44,764 nucleotides of DNA from Pluralibacter gergoviae ATCC 33028 = NBRC 105706 (GCF_001598855.1 NZ_BCZS01000032.1:1-44764); one strand, 5' to 3'; shown: positions 10,131-22,168, counted from the stretch's first letter. The notes: generated by a model not told the origin, from the letters alone. Translations and numbers: made by a program.

Positions 10131-11000
10131 TTACTTAATGATGGATTTCAGCGCCTCGCCGATATCGGCCAGGCTGCGTACGGTTTTCACACCGGCCGCT
10201 TCAAGCGCAGCGAACTTCTCGTCCGCCGTGCCCTTCCCGCCTGCGATAATGGCGCCCGCGTGGCCCATACGCTTGCCTTTCGGCGCCGTCACGCCCGCGA
10301 TGTAGCCCACAACCGGCTTGGTCACGTGCTCTTTAATGTAGGCCGCAGCTTCTTCTTCCGCGCTACCGCCGATCTCACCGATCATGACAATCGCTTCGGT
10401 CTGCGGATCTTCCTGGAACATCTTCAGGATATCGATGAAGTTAGAGCCCGGGATCGGGTCGCCGCCGATGCCCACGCAGGTAGACTGGCCGAAACCGTAG
10501 TCGGTGGTCTGCTTAACGGCTTCATAGGTCAGGGTCCCGGAACGGGAAACGATACCCACTTTGCCCGGCTTGTGAATGTGGCCCGGCATGATACCGATTT
10601 TACATTCGCCCGGGGTGATAACGCCCGGACAGTTCGGGCCAATCATGCGCACGCCGGCTTCGTCCAGTTTCACCTTCACGGTCAGCATATCCAGCGTCGG
10701 GATGCCTTCAGTGATGGTGATAATCAGCTTAATGCCTGCATCGATAGCTTCCAGGATGGAGTCTTTGCAGAACGGTGCCGGCACGTAGATAACGGTGGCG
10801 GTAGCGCCCGTTGCTTCTACCGCTTCGCGCACGGTGTTGAACACCGGCAGGCCGAGATGCGTGGTGCCGCCTTTGCCCGGCGTAACGCCGCCAACCATCT
10901 GCGTACCGTAGGCAATCGCCTGCTCGGAGTGGAATGTCCCCTGGCTACCGGTGAAGCCCTGGCAGATAACCTTGGTGTCTTTATTGATTAAAACTGACAT
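10131..11000 (-). CDS. sucD: Succinyl-CoA synthetase subunit alpha
   Basis: Alpha subunit of ADP-forming succinyl-CoA ligase, which carries the phosphohistidine intermediate of the only substrate-level phosphorylation in the TCA cycle. The 289 residues equal E. coli. The CoA-binding N-domain starts [20 protein letters not shown]. The active-site His lies in [17 protein letters not shown] near residue 246. The start codon overlaps the sucC stop by one base (TAATG). Confidence 0.98.
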   Translation of the reverse strand: MSVLINKDTKVICQGFTGSQGTFHSEQAIAYGTQMVGGVTPGKGGTTHLGLPVFNTVREAVEATGATATVIYVPAPFCKDSILEAIDAGIKLIITITEGIPTLDMLTVKVKLDEAGVRMIGPNCPGVITPGECKIGIMPGHIHKPGKVGIVSRSGTLTYEAVKQTTDYGFGQSTCVGIGGDPIPGSNFIDILKMFQEDPQTEAIVMIGEIGGSAEEEAAAYIKEHVTKPVVGYIAGVTAPKGKRMGHAGAIIAGGKGTADEKFAALEAAGVKTVRSLADIGEALKSIIK

Positions 11001-12166
11001 TATTTCCCCTCCACTGCGGCAACAACCTGCTGAGCTGCATCCGTCAGACTTTTCGCTGCAATAATATTCAGGCCGCTGTCAGCCAGTTTCTTGGCGCCGA
11101 GTTCGGCGTTGTTACCTTCCAGACGTACAACGACCGGCACGCTAACGCCCACTTCCGCTACTGCGCCAATGATGCCGTCGGCAATCAGGTCGCAGCGCAC
11201 GATGCCGCCGAAGATGTTGACCAGTACGGCTTTAACGTTGTCGTCAGACAGGATGATTTTGAACGCTTCGGTCACGCGCTCTTTGGTCGCGCCGCCGCCT
11301 ACGTCGAGGAAGTTTGCCGGCTCGCCGCCGTGCAGCTTAACGATGTCCATGGTGCCCATCGCCAGGCCGGCGCCGTTAACCATGCAGCCGATGTTGCCGT
11401 CGAGGGCGACATAGTTCAGCTCCCACTGCGCCGCCTGGGCTTCGCGGGCATCTTCCTGCGACTGATCGCGCATTTCGCGCAGATCGGCCTGGCGGAACAG
11501 CGCGTTGCCGTCAGCGCCCAGCTTGCCGTCGAGGCAGATAAGATCGCCCTGCTTGGTGATCACCAGCGGGTTAATTTCGATCAGCGCCAGATCGCGCTCC
11601 AGGAAGATGGTCGCCAGGCCCATGAAGATCTTGGTGAACTGCTGTACCAGCTTGCCTTCCAGACCGAGTTTGAACGCCAGCTCGCGCCCCTGATAAGGCA
11701 TCGGGCCGGCCAGCGGATCCAGCGCGACTTTGTGGATCAGGTGCGGCGTCTCTTCAGCCACTTTTTCGATTTCCACGCCGCCTTCGGTAGAGGCCATGAA
11801 AACCACGCGGCGGGAGCTGCGGTCAACCACGGCGCCCAGATAGAGTTCTTTCGCGATGTCGGTGGCGGCTTCGACCAGAATCTGGTTTACCGGCTGACCG
11901 TTGGCATCCGTTTGATAGGTGACCAGACGTTTACCCAGCCAGTTTTCAGCAAAAGCGCGGATCTCTTCTTTGCTGTTCACCACTTTTACGCCGCCCGCTT
12001 TACCGCGGCCGCCGGCGTGTACCTGGCACTTCACAACCCACGGGCCGGCGCCAATTTTCGAGGCGGCTTCTTCGGCTTCGCGCGGGGTCGAGCAGGCATA
12101 GCCTACCGGCGCAGGTAAACCATAACGGGCAAATAGCTGTTTGGCCTGGTATTCATGTAAGTTCAT
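11000..12166 (-). CDS. sucC: Succinyl-CoA synthetase subunit beta
   Basis: ATP-grasp subunit that binds nucleotide and succinate. The 388 residues equal E. coli. The N-terminus [20 protein letters not shown], the ATP-grasp block [16 protein letters not shown] (about 46-61) and the C-terminal ligase motif [17 protein letters not shown] are intact. It is separated from sucB by 82 bp containing a strong hairpin, as in E. coli where this junction often carries repetitive elements. Confidence 0.98.
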   Translation of the reverse strand: MNLHEYQAKQLFARYGLPAPVGYACSTPREAEEAASKIGAGPWVVKCQVHAGGRGKAGGVKVVNSKEEIRAFAENWLGKRLVTYQTDANGQPVNQILVEAATDIAKELYLGAVVDRSSRRVVFMASTEGGVEIEKVAEETPHLIHKVALDPLAGPMPYQGRELAFKLGLEGKLVQQFTKIFMGLATIFLERDLALIEINPLVITKQGDLICLDGKLGADGNALFRQADLREMRDQSQEDAREAQAAQWELNYVALDGNIGCMVNGAGLAMGTMDIVKLHGGEPANFLDVGGGATKERVTEAFKIILSDDNVKAVLVNIFGGIVRCDLIADGIIGAVAEVGVSVPVVVRLEGNNAELGAKKLADSGLNIIAAKSLTDAAQQVVAAVEGK

Positions 12167-12203
12167 GCGTTCTATCCACTTTTCAGGTAATCGTTATCAT
12201 TTA

Positions 12204-12229
12204 CCCGCGGGCCTCAGCGGGCCCGCGGG
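12204..12229. other. Strong hairpin in the sucB-sucC junction
   Basis: A perfect 10-bp G+C-only stem, 12204-12213 with 12220-12229, with a six-base loop and no T-run. It probably adjusts relative expression or mRNA stability of sucAB versus sucCD inside the operon rather than terminating. Confidence 0.6.
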
Positions 12230-12248
12230 ACAGGTGATACGGAAAAAA

Positions 12249-13463
12249 CTAAACGTCCAGCAGCAGGCGAGTCGGATCTTCCAGCAGCTCTTTAATGGCC
12301 ACCAGATAGCCCACGGACTCGCGGCCATCGATCAGGCGATGATCGTAGGAGAGCGCCAGGTACATCATCGGCAGGATCTCGACCTTGCCATTGACCGCCA
12401 TCGGGCGATCCTTAATGGCGTGCATGCCGAGGATCGCGCTCTGCGGCGGGTTGATGATCGGCGTTGACATCAGGGAGCCAAATACGCCGCCGTTGGTAAT
12501 GGTGAAGTTACCGCCGGTCAGATCGTCAACGGTCAGCTTGCCGTCGCGGCCCTTGATCGCCAGCTCTTTGATTTTCTTCTCGATGTCCGCCATACCCAGC
12601 GCATCAACGTCGCGCAGAACCGGGGTCACCAGGCCGCGCGGCGTGGAGACCGCCATGCTGACGTCGAAGTAGTTGTGGTACACCACATCTTCGCCGTCGA
12701 TAGAGGCGTTCACTTCCGGGTAGCGCTTCAGCGCTTCCACGACAGCCTTCACGTAGAAGGACATAAAGCCCAGGCGGATACCGTGGCGTTTTTCAAACGC
12801 CTCGCCGTACTGCTTGCGCAGATCCATGATCGGCTTCATGTTGACTTCGTTAAAGGTGGTCAGCATCGCGGTGGAGTTTTTCGCCTCCAGCAGACGCTCG
12901 GCCACGCGCTTGCGCAGGCGGGTCATCGGCACGCGTTTTTCGGAGCGACCGGCCAGCGGCGCCGGCGCGGCTTCAGGGGCGGCTTTCGCCTCCTCTTTCG
13001 CCGGCGCCTTCGCCAGATGCTTCTCAACGTCTTCGCGCGTCAGGCGGCCGCCGACGCCGGTGCCTTTAATGGCGCTGGCATCGAGATTGTGCTCGGCCAG
13101 CAGGCGACGGATCGCCGGGCTGAGCGCATCGTTGTTCTGCTCTTCCAGGGAAGCCTGCTGACGCTGAGCCGGCGTGGACTCTTTGCTTTCAGCTTTGGCA
13201 TCGGTGGCTTTACCCGCGCTGTTGCCTTCGCGCAGACGGCCAAGGATCTGGCGGGAAGTCACGGTCGTGCCTTCATCTTCCAGAACAGCATCGAGAATGC
13301 CGTCAGCCGACGCCGGTACTTCCAGTACCACTTTGTCAGTTTCGATTTCTACCAGCACTTCATCGCGAACAACCGCGTCGCCCGGTTTCTTGTGCCAGGT
13401 GGCAACAGTGGCATCGGCTACGGATTCAGGCAGGTCGGGAACCAGAATATCTACGCTACTCAT
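12249..13463 (-). CDS. sucB: 2-oxoglutarate dehydrogenase E2, dihydrolipoyl succinyltransferase
   Basis: Core of the 2-oxoglutarate dehydrogenase complex; moves the succinyl group from E1 to CoA. The 404 residues show a lipoyl domain with the modified Lys44 in [12 protein letters not shown] Ser/Glu/Ala linker and a peripheral-subunit-binding domain (about 110-145, [20 protein letters not shown]) follow. The catalytic domain ends with [16 protein letters not shown] (His375, Asp379). It lies 14 bp downstream of sucA. Confidence 0.98.
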   Translation of the reverse strand: MSSVDILVPDLPESVADATVATWHKKPGDAVVRDEVLVEIETDKVVLEVPASADGILDAVLEDEGTTVTSRQILGRLREGNSAGKATDAKAESKESTPAQRQQASLEEQNNDALSPAIRRLLAEHNLDASAIKGTGVGGRLTREDVEKHLAKAPAKEEAKAAPEAAPAPLAGRSEKRVPMTRLRKRVAERLLEAKNSTAMLTTFNEVNMKPIMDLRKQYGEAFEKRHGIRLGFMSFYVKAVVEALKRYPEVNASIDGEDVVYHNYFDVSMAVSTPRGLVTPVLRDVDALGMADIEKKIKELAIKGRDGKLTVDDLTGGNFTITNGGVFGSLMSTPIINPPQSAILGMHAIKDRPMAVNGKVEILPMMYLALSYDHRLIDGRESVGYLVAIKELLEDPTRLLLDV

Positions 13464-13477
13464 TGTGTATCCTTTAT

Positions 13478-16285
13478 TTAATCGACGTTCAGCGCGTCAT
13501 TGACCAGATCTTGTTGCTGTTTCTGGTGAACGGACATGTAACCTACCGCCGGCGAGGCGGAGGCCGGGCGACCCGCATATTTGAGGGCTGCCCCAAACGG
13601 AATCACATCGCGCAGATGATGCTGGCTGCAGTACCATGCGCCCTGGTTGAGCGGCTCTTCCTGGCACCAGACAAAATCGTGCACGTGTGCATAAGGCTTC
13701 AGCGCTTCCTGTACCGCCTGGTGCGGGAACGGGTAGAGCTGTTCGATGCGCACAATGGCGACATCTTTTTGTTCGTTTTTGCGGCGCTGCTCCAGCAGGT
13801 CGTAGTAAACCTTACCGGCACACATCACGACGCGCTTCACGGCTTTCGGATCCAGCTCGTCGATTTCACCGATCGCCGGCTGGAAGGTGCCGTTGGCCAG
13901 TTCGTCAAGCGAGGAGACCGCCAGCGGATGGCGCAGCAGCGATTTCGGCGACATCACCACCAGCGGACGACGCATCCCACGCAGCGCCTGGCGACGCAGC
14001 ATGTGGTATACCTGCGCGGGCGTGGACGGTACGCAAACCTGCATATTCTGCTCGGCGCAGAGCTGCAGATAGCGCTCGAGGCGCGCGGAGGAGTGCTCCG
14101 GGCCCTGCCCTTCGTAGCCGTGCGGCAGCAGCATCACCAGACCGCACATGCGGCCCCACTTCTGCTCGCCGGAGCTGATGAACTGGTCGATAACCACCTG
14201 CGCGCCGTTGGCGAAGTCGCCGAACTGCGCTTCCCAGATGGTCAGGGTGCGCGGCTCCGCCGTTGCGTAGCCGTATTCAAAGGCCAGTACCGCCTCTTCC
14301 GACAGCACGGAGTCCCAGACGCGGAAGGAGCCCTGGCCGTTGTGCACGTGCTGCAGCGGCGTATAGCTTGAGCCGTTGGTCTGGTTGTGGATCACCGCGT
14401 GGCGGTGGAAGAAGGTGCCGCGACCGGAGTCTTCGCCGGACAGGCGGATAGGAATCCCCTCATCGACCAGCGTGGCGTAGGCCAGGTTTTCCGCGCCGCC
14501 CCAGTCGAACAGCTTCTCGCCTGCGGCCATCGCCTGGCGATCGCCGTAGATTTTGGCAACGCGGGACTGCATCTCAACCGATTCCGGCACGGTGCTGATG
14601 CGCTTGGCCAGCTCCTGCAGGCGCTTCATCTCGACCTTGTTCGGGTAGCTCTCATCCCACTCGTGGTTGAGGTACGGCGACCAGGTAAAGGAGTGCATAT
14701 TCATCGGGCGCCACTCTTTCACCACGCACTCGCCGGCATCCAGCGCGTCGCGGTAAAGGTTGACCATCTCGGTGGCGTCTTCCAGAGTAGCGACCTTGTT
14801 CTGCTCCAGACGGTCGGCGTAAATTTTACGCGGCGTCGGGTGTTTTTTGATCTTCTGGTACATCAGCGGCTGGGTCGCGCTCGGCTCATCGGCTTCGTTA
14901 TGGCCGTGGCGGCGGTAGCAGACCAGATCGATAAACACGTCGCGCTTGAAGGTGTTGCGGAAATCGAGCGCCAGGCGGGTAACAAAAGCGACCGCTTCCG
15001 GATCGTCGGCATTGACGTGGAAAATCGGCGCCATCACCATCTTGCCGATGTCGGTGCAGTACGGTGAAGAGCGCGCATCCAGCGGATTAGAGGTGGTGAA
15101 GCCCACCTGGTTGTTAATCACAATGCGCACGGTGCCGCCCACTTCGTAGCCGCGGGCTTTCGACATGTTCAGGGTTTCCTGCACCACGCCCTGCCCGGTC
15201 ACCGCGGCGTCGCCGTGAATGGTGATCGGCAGCACTTTATTGCTGCTCGGTTCGTCGAGACGGTCGAGACGCGCGCGCACGGAGCCGATAACCACCGGGC
15301 TGACGATTTCAAGGTGCGACGGGTTAAACGCCAGCGCGAGGTGAACCAGGCCACCTTCGGTTTCGATATCGGACGAGAAGCCCATGTGGTACTTCACGTC
15401 GCCGGTGCCGAGGTGCTCTTTGTGCTTGCCCGCGAACTCGTCAAACAGGTCCTGCGGTTTTTTACCCAGCACGTTGACCAGCACGTTGAGGCGGCCGCGG
15501 TGCGCCATGCCGAGCACCACTTCGCGGGTGCCGTTGTTGCCGGCGTGGCGGATAAGTTCTTTAAGCATCGGTACCAGCGCATCGCCGCCTTCCAGCGAGA
15601 AGCGTTTAGCGCCCGGGAATTTCGCCCCGAGATAGCGCTCCAGGCCTTCAGCCGCCGTCAGCTCGCTGAGAAAACGCTTTTTCTCATCGGCCGAGAAGCT
15701 GGCGTGACCCACGACGGATTCAAGACGCTGCTGGATCCAGCGCTTCTCTTCGGTCGAGGTAATATGCATGTATTCCGCACCGATGGAGCCGCAGTAAGTC
15801 TGCTTGAGGGCATCAATCAGCTCGCCCAGCTTCATCGTATCTTTACCGATGGCAAAAGAACCTACGTTAAAGCTTTCCTGGAAATCGGCTTCTGTCAGAT
15901 CGTGAAAAGCAGGATCCAGGTCAGCAACGCGATCCTGTTTCCACAGCCCCAGCGGATCGAGATTCGCATTCTGGTGGCCGCGGAAGCGGTAGGCGTTGAT
16001 CATCTGCAGGACTTTGACCTGCTTGATGTTAGTGTCAGGATCGGAAATCGCGGAAGTATAACGTGAGGCATCCTTCGCCAGACGACGGAAATAATCACGC
16101 GTTTTGGAGTGAAATTGATCGGGTTTGACTCCGGTTCCAGGCAGTTGCTGGAACATTGAGCGCCAGTTAGCGTCAACAGAGTCCGGATCGGTTAAGAAGT
16201 CTTCATAGAGCTGTTCGATCCAGCTCTGGTTGGAGCCAGAGAGGAAGGAAGAGTCCAGCCAGGCTTTCATTGCGCCGTTCTGCAT
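13478..16285 (-). CDS. sucA: 2-oxoglutarate dehydrogenase E1 component
   Basis: Thiamin diphosphate enzyme that decarboxylates 2-oxoglutarate and succinylates the E2 lipoyl arm. The 935 residues are about two longer than in E. coli. The N-terminal E2-binding segment [20 protein letters not shown] is recognisable. The ThDP region shows [13 protein letters not shown] (about 256-268) and [14 protein letters not shown]. The transketolase-like domain has [16 protein letters not shown]. It is the first suc gene, after a 277-bp spacer behind sdhB. Confidence 0.98.
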   Translation of the reverse strand: MQNGAMKAWLDSSFLSGSNQSWIEQLYEDFLTDPDSVDANWRSMFQQLPGTGVKPDQFHSKTRDYFRRLAKDASRYTSAISDPDTNIKQVKVLQMINAYRFRGHQNANLDPLGLWKQDRVADLDPAFHDLTEADFQESFNVGSFAIGKDTMKLGELIDALKQTYCGSIGAEYMHITSTEEKRWIQQRLESVVGHASFSADEKKRFLSELTAAEGLERYLGAKFPGAKRFSLEGGDALVPMLKELIRHAGNNGTREVVLGMAHRGRLNVLVNVLGKKPQDLFDEFAGKHKEHLGTGDVKYHMGFSSDIETEGGLVHLALAFNPSHLEIVSPVVIGSVRARLDRLDEPSSNKVLPITIHGDAAVTGQGVVQETLNMSKARGYEVGGTVRIVINNQVGFTTSNPLDARSSPYCTDIGKMVMAPIFHVNADDPEAVAFVTRLALDFRNTFKRDVFIDLVCYRRHGHNEADEPSATQPLMYQKIKKHPTPRKIYADRLEQNKVATLEDATEMVNLYRDALDAGECVVKEWRPMNMHSFTWSPYLNHEWDESYPNKVEMKRLQELAKRISTVPESVEMQSRVAKIYGDRQAMAAGEKLFDWGGAENLAYATLVDEGIPIRLSGEDSGRGTFFHRHAVIHNQTNGSSYTPLQHVHNGQGSFRVWDSVLSEEAVLAFEYGYATAEPRTLTIWEAQFGDFANGAQVVIDQFISSGEQKWGRMCGLVMLLPHGYEGQGPEHSSARLERYLQLCAEQNMQVCVPSTPAQVYHMLRRQALRGMRRPLVVMSPKSLLRHPLAVSSLDELANGTFQPAIGEIDELDPKAVKRVVMCAGKVYYDLLEQRRKNEQKDVAIVRIEQLYPFPHQAVQEALKPYAHVHDFVWCQEEPLNQGAWYCSQHHLRDVIPFGAALKYAGRPASASPAVGYMSVHQKQQQDLVNDALNVD

Positions 16286-16397
16286 CGTGATCCCTTAAGC
16301 ACTTTGTGTGCTTATTTCGCCGTAGAAACAACCACGCACATCAAGCGTGCGTGCCGGGGTTCACCTGCGAGCTCTTCTGTAGTATTGGGCTCGCGAA

Positions 16398-16518
16398 GGA
16401 ACCTTTAAAAACTGTCTGATAATCGTCGTCGTTCAGGCTGCTACTGCGTTGCGACCTTTACCCGCGCTGAACGCCTTGATTATTCCGTCATGCTGTATGG
16501 CAGTTTTTAGAGGTTTCC
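16398..16518. repeat. 121-bp element with terminal inverted repeats, sdhB-sucA spacer
   Basis: The ends, 16398-16414 and the reverse complement of 16501-16518, are nearly the same (GGAA, CCTTTAAAAACTG versus ACCTCTAAAAACTG, one inserted base). A second short match (GTTCAG) lies further in. The element has no reading frame. It could be a small non-autonomous mobile element or a long RNA stem separating sdhCDAB from sucABCD. Only a genome-wide copy count would decide. Confidence 0.45.
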
Positions 16519-16525
16519 TGCAGTT

Positions 16526-16556
16526 CCGCGCCCTCTCACGCAGGGAGAGGGCGCGG
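16526..16556. other. Hairpin immediately downstream of sdhB
   Basis: A 12-bp perfect stem, 16526-16537 with 16545-16556 (seven-base loop), starts 6 bp after the sdhB stop. It lacks a T-run. The CCCTCTC/GAGAGGG core is common in intergenic repeats of enterics. It likely acts as an mRNA-stability or partial-termination element between sdh and suc. Confidence 0.6.
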
Positions 16557-16562
16557 GCCTTA

Positions 16563-17279
16563 TTACGCGCTGCGGTTAAGCAGCATCGACTTGATATGGC
16601 CGATAGCCCGCGTCGGGTTCAGCCCTTTCGGACAAACGCTAACGCAGTTCATGATGCTGTGGCAGCGGAATACGCTGAATGCATCGCTCAGACCGTCAAG
16701 ACGACTGTCGGTTTCGGTATCGCGGCTGTCAATCAGGAAGCGGTATGCCGCCAGCAGACCGGCCGGGCCGATAAACTTATCCGGATTCCACCAGAACGAC
16801 GGGCAGGAGGTTGAACAACATGCGCAGAGAATACACTCATACAATCCGTCGATCTTCTCACGCTGCTCCGGCGACTGTAAGTGCTCGCGAGCGGGTGGAT
16901 TTTGTCCATTATTCAATAAGTAAGGCTTAATCTTCTCATACTGGGCATAGAACTGTCCCATGTCTACCACCAAATCGCGGATCACCGGCAGACCGGGCAG
17001 CGGACGAATCACGATTTTCTTACCGGGCTGGTTCAGCGCGGAGATTGGGGTAATACAGGCCAGACCGTTTTTGCCGTTCATGTTCAGGCCATCGGAGCCG
17101 CAGACGCCTTCACGGCAGGAGCGACGGAACGCCAGGGTCGGGTCTTTCTCTTTTAGCTGGATCAGCGCATCCAGCAGCATCATGTCCCGGCCCTCTTCCG
17201 CCTCCAGGGTATAATCCTGCATGCGCGGCGCGTCATCGACATCCGGGTTGTAACGATATACTGAAAACTCGAGTCTCAT
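16563..17279 (-). CDS. sdhB: Succinate dehydrogenase iron-sulfur subunit
   Basis: Electron-transfer subunit of complex II. The 238 residues equal E. coli. The [2Fe-2S] ligands are in CREGVCGSDGLNMNG (about 55-69), with a further Cys downstream. The [4Fe-4S] set is CILCACCSTSCPS (about 149-161). The [3Fe-4S] ligands are in FRCHSIMNCVSVCPKGLNP (about 204-222). It follows sdhA by 16 bp. Confidence 0.98.
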   Translation of the reverse strand: MRLEFSVYRYNPDVDDAPRMQDYTLEAEEGRDMMLLDALIQLKEKDPTLAFRRSCREGVCGSDGLNMNGKNGLACITPISALNQPGKKIVIRPLPGLPVIRDLVVDMGQFYAQYEKIKPYLLNNGQNPPAREHLQSPEQREKIDGLYECILCACCSTSCPSFWWNPDKFIGPAGLLAAYRFLIDSRDTETDSRLDGLSDAFSVFRCHSIMNCVSVCPKGLNPTRAIGHIKSMLLNRSA

Positions 17280-17295
17280 TTTCCTGTCTCCGCAA

Positions 17296-19062
17296 TTAGT
17301 AGGTACGCACTTTCGGCGGGAATGCCGGACGCAGCTTCGGTTCCATATTGACGGTTCGACGCGTCATGGATTCCGTTTGCGGCTGGTACAGGGAGTGACA
17401 GAGCCAGTTTGCGTCATCGCGGTCCGGGAAGTCGAAGCGGCTGTGGGCGCCGCGGCTTTCGGTACGGAAATTCGCAGAAACGGCCGTGGCGTAAGCGGTT
17501 TCCATCAGGTTATCCAGCTCCAGGCACTCAACGCGCTGGGTATTAAACTCGCTGGAGGTGTCGTCCAGACGGGCATTTTTCAGACGCTCGCGGATCGTTT
17601 TCAGCTGCTCAAGGCCCTTCGCCATCGCGTCGCCTTCGCGGAACACCGAGAAGTTGTGCTGCATGCACTCCTGCAGCGCCTTGCGGATAGCTACCGGATC
17701 TTCACCGCTGCGGGTGTTGTTCCAGCGATTGAGGCGGTCCAGCGAACCTTCGATGTCAGACTCGCTGGCGTCGCGCAGCGCGCCCTGCTCAGCGATAGAC
17801 TCCTGAAGATGCAGACCGGCCGCGCGGCCGAAGACCACCAGGTCGAGCAGCGAGTTGCCGCCGAGGCGGTTCGCGCCGTGGACCGATACGCAGGCGATTT
17901 CGCCGACCGCAAACAGGCCCGGGATCACCACGTCTTCGCCCTTCTCGTTGACGGTCAGCGCCTGGCCGGTCACTTTGGTCGGAATACCGCCCATCATATA
18001 ATGGCAGGTCGGGATAACCGGGATCGGCTCTTTCACCGGATCGACGTGGGCGAAGGTACGGGAGAGTTCAAGGATGCCCGGCAGGCGGGATTCCAGAACT
18101 TCTTTACCCAGATGGTCAAGCTTCAGCTTCGCGTGCGGGCCCCACGGGCCGTCGCAGCCGCGGCCTTCACGGATCTCAATCATGATCGAGCGCGCCACTA
18201 CGTCGCGGCCCGCCAGGTCTTTGGCGTTCGGCGCGTAGCGCTCCATGAAGCGTTCGCCGTGCTTGTTCAGCAGATAGCCGCCTTCACCGCGGCAGCCTTC
18301 GGTGACCAGGACGCCCGCGCCGGCGATGCCGGTCGGGTGGAATTGCCACATCTCCATATCCTGCACCGGGACGCCAGCGCGGATAGCCATGCCGACGCCG
18401 TCGCCGGTGTTAATGTGGGCGTTGGTGGTGGACTGATAGATACGGCCAGCGCCGCCGGTCGCCAGCACGGTAGCGTTGGCTTTGAAGTAAACCACTTCAC
18501 CGGTTTCGATGCACAGCGCGGTGCAGCCGACAACCGCGCCATCCTGGTTTTTCACCAGGTCCAGCGCATACCACTCGGAGAAAATCGTGGTGTGGTTTTT
18601 CAGGTTCTGCTGATACAGCGTATGCAGCAGGGCGTGGCCGGTACGGTCAGCCGCGGCGGCGGTACGCGCCGCCTGCTCGCCGCCGAAGTTTTTCGACTGG
18701 CCGCCGAACGGGCGCTGGTAGATGCGGCCATCGTCAAGACGGGAAAACGGCAGCCCCATGTGCTCAAGCTCCAGAATGGCTTCCGGGCCGGTTTTGCACA
18801 TATATTCAATCGCGTCCTGATCGCCAATGTAGTCTGACCCTTTTACGGTGTCATACATGTGCCATTCCCAGTTGTCCTCATGGGTGTTACCGAGCGCAAC
18901 GGTAATACCACCCTGTGCGGAAACGGTGTGGGAACGGGTTGGAAACACTTTAGAGAGCAGCGCACAGGTCTGGCCGCTCTGGGAAATCTGCAGCGCCGCG
19001 CGCATACCTGCGCCCCCGGCACCAATAACAACAGCATCAAATTCTCTGACTGGCAGTTTCAT
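17296..19062 (-). CDS. sdhA: Succinate dehydrogenase flavoprotein subunit
   Basis: Catalytic subunit oxidising succinate to fumarate. From the ATG at 19062 it has 588 residues, as in E. coli. The Rossmann GAGGAGM motif (about 14-20) precedes His45 in [11 protein letters not shown], the covalent FAD attachment. The active-site segments [20 protein letters not shown] and [13 protein letters not shown] are intact. The start overlaps the sdhD stop by one base (TAATG). A longer in-frame start four codons upstream has no support. Confidence 0.98.
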   Translation of the reverse strand: MKLPVREFDAVVIGAGGAGMRAALQISQSGQTCALLSKVFPTRSHTVSAQGGITVALGNTHEDNWEWHMYDTVKGSDYIGDQDAIEYMCKTGPEAILELEHMGLPFSRLDDGRIYQRPFGGQSKNFGGEQAARTAAAADRTGHALLHTLYQQNLKNHTTIFSEWYALDLVKNQDGAVVGCTALCIETGEVVYFKANATVLATGGAGRIYQSTTNAHINTGDGVGMAIRAGVPVQDMEMWQFHPTGIAGAGVLVTEGCRGEGGYLLNKHGERFMERYAPNAKDLAGRDVVARSIMIEIREGRGCDGPWGPHAKLKLDHLGKEVLESRLPGILELSRTFAHVDPVKEPIPVIPTCHYMMGGIPTKVTGQALTVNEKGEDVVIPGLFAVGEIACVSVHGANRLGGNSLLDLVVFGRAAGLHLQESIAEQGALRDASESDIEGSLDRLNRWNNTRSGEDPVAIRKALQECMQHNFSVFREGDAMAKGLEQLKTIRERLKNARLDDTSSEFNTQRVECLELDNLMETAYATAVSANFRTESRGAHSRFDFPDRDDANWLCHSLYQPQTESMTRRTVNMEPKLRPAFPPKVRTY

Positions 19063-19409
19063 TACACACCCCACACCACAACAAATCCATAAATGACGTA
19101 AACCAGCAGCGCGACAACAATCAGCAGCTGCAGCGGCAGGCGAATGGCCAGCGGTTTAACGTAGTCGGTCAACACCTGCCACATGCCGATCCAGGCATGA
19201 ATCAAGATTGAAAACAGAGCCAGCAGGGTGAAAACTTTGGTGAAGGCGGAAGAGAAGAACCCTGTCCAGACTTCCCAGGTCAGCGTGCCGCTTGTGGCAA
19301 AGAAACCGACCATATAGATGATGTACAGAGTCAGAACGATAGCGGTGGCACGAACCAGGATGTAGTCATGTACGCCGTTGCGTCCCAGTGCTGAGGCGTT
19401 GCTTACCAT
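19062..19409 (-). CDS. sdhD: Succinate dehydrogenase membrane anchor SdhD
   Basis: Haem b- and quinone-binding membrane anchor of complex II. The 115 residues have three membrane helices (about 15-37, 58-80 and 90-114). His71 (haem ligand in ILIHAWIGM) and Tyr83 (quinone site in LTDYVKP) fall exactly at the E. coli positions. Its start overlaps the sdhC stop by 7 bp. Confidence 0.97.
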   Translation of the reverse strand: MVSNASALGRNGVHDYILVRATAIVLTLYIIYMVGFFATSGTLTWEVWTGFFSSAFTKVFTLLALFSILIHAWIGMWQVLTDYVKPLAIRLPLQLLIVVALLVYVIYGFVVVWGV

Positions 19410-19792
19410 ACGAGGACTCCTGCGAGAAGTGAAAGCACGACAGTGATAACAAAAGAAATTTGGGCGGACCGTTTTCCGGCCTCTAATGTCTCTTCCAGAT
19501 ACCCGGTGTCCATCAGCATATGGCGAATACCGCCGACAGCATGATATGCCAGCGCGGTAAGGATGCCCCAGATAATGAACTTGGCGAAGAAGCTGCCCAT
19601 GATCGAGCTAGCGGTGAGGAAGCCTTCAGGTGAGGAGAGACTGGTGCCCAGCAGCCAAAGCAGAATGCCGACTGCAACAAAAGTGATAACCCCGGATACG
19701 CGGTGAAGAATGGACGCTATCGCCGTGATCGGGAACCGGATCGTTCGAAGATCCAGATTAACAGGTCTTTGTTTTTTCACATTTTTTATCAT
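19403..19792 (-). CDS. sdhC: Succinate dehydrogenase cytochrome b556 subunit
   Basis: Haem b556 anchor of complex II, first gene of the sdh-suc operon. I start it at the ATG at 19792 ([15 protein letters not shown]), giving 129 residues as in E. coli, although an in-frame ATG lies five codons upstream. His84 in [15 protein letters not shown] is the haem ligand, and the quinone-site residues SILHRVSG (about 27-34) are present. Divergent from gltA. Confidence 0.96.
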   Translation of the reverse strand: MIKNVKKQRPVNLDLRTIRFPITAIASILHRVSGVITFVAVGILLWLLGTSLSSPEGFLTASSIMGSFFAKFIIWGILTALAYHAVGGIRHMLMDTGYLEETLEAGKRSAQISFVITVVLSLLAGVLVW

Positions 19793-19966
19793 GAATAACG
19801 CCCACATGCTGTTCTTATTGTTTCCTTCCTCCGGTCTGCATGCGGGTCAGACAGCGTCCTTTTCTATAACTGCGCGTCATGTAAAAACTCCATTTACAGA
19901 GCTAAAAACGACACATTAACAACGCTGGGTGGCTCGGGATGCAGGGTATTCCGGAGACCTGGCGGC

Positions 19967-19995
19967 ATTATAGGGCGTTCACAAAATCATTACAA
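19967..19995 (-). promoter_or_regulatory. sdhC promoter (-35 TTGTAA, -10 TATAAT)
   Basis: On the minus strand TTGTAA (19995-19990) and TATAAT (19972-19967) are spaced by exactly 17 bp, about 175 bp upstream of sdhC. The surrounding sequence resembles the E. coli sdhC promoter, whose long leader is the target of RyhB and Spot 42. Confidence 0.75.
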
Positions 19996-20446
19996 TTAAA
20001 CTACATATAGTTTGTTGGGTTTTCTGCGGAACAGTGATCGTCATCACGGTTACAACATTCTTTTAAAAATTAACCATCTGATTTGACAATTATTAAACAT
20101 TACTGTTACAACCATCACCTAAAAAGGCATATAATGCGTAAAAGTTATGGGGTCACTATTTCACCTGACAATAAGTTATGCAACAGTGAGAAAGTGTTGA
20201 CCGACATAACCCGGACAGTTAATAGTGATAGTCAGGTTTGAATAAACGGACTGCTAACTTCCTGATTTGCTGTATTTTCACTGTAGAATGAGTGTATACC
20301 TTCAGGCGCCCCTTGCTCTGTACCCTGGTTTACCCTCTTCAACGGAGCTGTGAGCCAAATAACAAACTGGTAACGCCACATTCCACAGTCTGAAAGCAAA
20401 TCCGGCATCCGGCAGTCTTAAGCATAAGGCGCTAAGGAGACCGCAA
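19996..20446 (+). promoter_or_regulatory. gltA promoter and leader region
   Basis: The rest of the 654-bp divergent spacer between sdhC and gltA. A TATAAT box lies at 20130-20135, in the context GGCATATAATGCG that resembles the main gltA promoter of E. coli; its -35 match is weak. A separate TTGACA occurs at 20083-20088 without a good -10 partner. The AT-rich segment 19985-20110 is where ArcA and CRP act in E. coli, but I see no perfect box there. The gltA ribosome site AAGGAG is at 20434-20439. Confidence 0.55.
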
Positions 20447-21730
<1,284 letters not shown>

Positions 21731-21749
21731 GTGGTAATGTCGTAAGCAA

Positions 21750-21775
21750 AACGCGCCTTCGGGCGCGTTTTTTTA
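21750..21775 (+). terminator. Rho-independent terminator of gltA
   Basis: Stem AACGCGCC/GGCGCGTT (21750-21757 with 21762-21769) with a TTCG loop and an immediate T-run, 19 bp after the gltA stop. Confidence 0.95.
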
Positions 21776-21803
21776 TCTGTGTGCAGCGTAGATTACAAAG
21801 TTA

Positions 21804-21832
21804 AAGGCCCCCGGGGGTGAGCCGGCGGCCTT
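21804..21832 (-). terminator. Probable terminator of the small toxin transcript
   Basis: On the minus strand AAGGCC...GGCCTT (21832-21827 with 21809-21804), with an inner CCGG/CCGG helix, forms a G+C-rich hairpin 19 bp after the stop codon of the 27-residue peptide. Only a short T-stretch follows, so termination strength is uncertain. Confidence 0.5.
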
Positions 21833-21851
21833 AGTTACGTTTCCCGGCAGC

Positions 21852-21935
21852 TTACGGTAAACAGGCCAGGATCAGCTCAATAAAAGCCACGAGTGCTTTC
21901 AGAGCGATGACGGTGATTTCGAGGAATCCCTTCAT
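21852..21935 (-). CDS. TisB-like hydrophobic type I toxin peptide (candidate)
   Basis: A 27-residue peptide beginning MKGFLEITVIALKALVAFIE and ending in CLP, one amphipathic membrane helix. Aligned without gaps to E. coli TisB from memory, it keeps the (D/E)I...LK..VA....L..A.L pattern (about 8 identities in 25, the rest mostly conservative). TisB depolarises the inner membrane in SOS persisters. The Shine-Dalgarno GGAG (21946-21943) is 7 bases before the ATG. It is locked in a GCTCC/GGAGC hairpin (21955-21951 with 21946-21942), a usual trait of such mRNAs. A strong promoter lies 230 bp upstream and a complementary RNA is encoded next to it. An in-frame upstream extension exists but has no ribosome site. 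The family assignment is inference; toxicity is untested. Confidence 0.7.
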   Translation of the reverse strand: MKGFLEITVIALKALVAFIELILACLP

Positions 21936-22162
21936 CACGTTGCTCCGTGAGGAGCGTGCTATCTCTGTTACAGCCTTTCCGCGCCTGGCTAACAGGATCA
22001 CACTGTTAACTGGTGTGAAACACGCTCTGGTTGAAGCTCTGAGCCGGCACCACCCGTACTCAGCCAGGACTTGAACACATTCCCGCATACTTTATGCAAG
22101 CGCAAAAATCCATTTCAACGGCACAGTGCATCAAGCTTGCACAGAGCGTATCACCACTAACG
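21936..22162 (-). promoter_or_regulatory. Long structured leader of the toxin mRNA
   Basis: About 227 nt lie between the predicted start of transcription (near 22162) and the peptide ATG. Visible elements are: a 5' segment (22149-22142, ACGCTCTG) that can pair with 22029-22022 (CAGAGCGT), extended by TGGTG/CACCA; a segment 22039-22010 fully complementary to the neighbouring small RNA; a TAACAG/CTGTTA hairpin near 22007-21990; and the hairpin hiding the ribosome site. A possible 17-residue upstream frame (22113-22060) has no ribosome site. The layout matches the tisAB leader, in which a 5' structure keeps the full-length mRNA silent. Confidence 0.6.
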
Positions 22163-22168
22163 ACAGGG

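Noticed and set aside
17377-18837. 486-codon open frame opposite sdhA
   Set aside because: Shadow of sdhA; no ribosome site and no recognisable motif.
21852-22088. 78-codon extension of the small toxin frame
   Set aside because: The upstream part has no ribosome site and runs through the leader elements that pair with the sRNA; the 27-residue start has a GGAG at the right distance.
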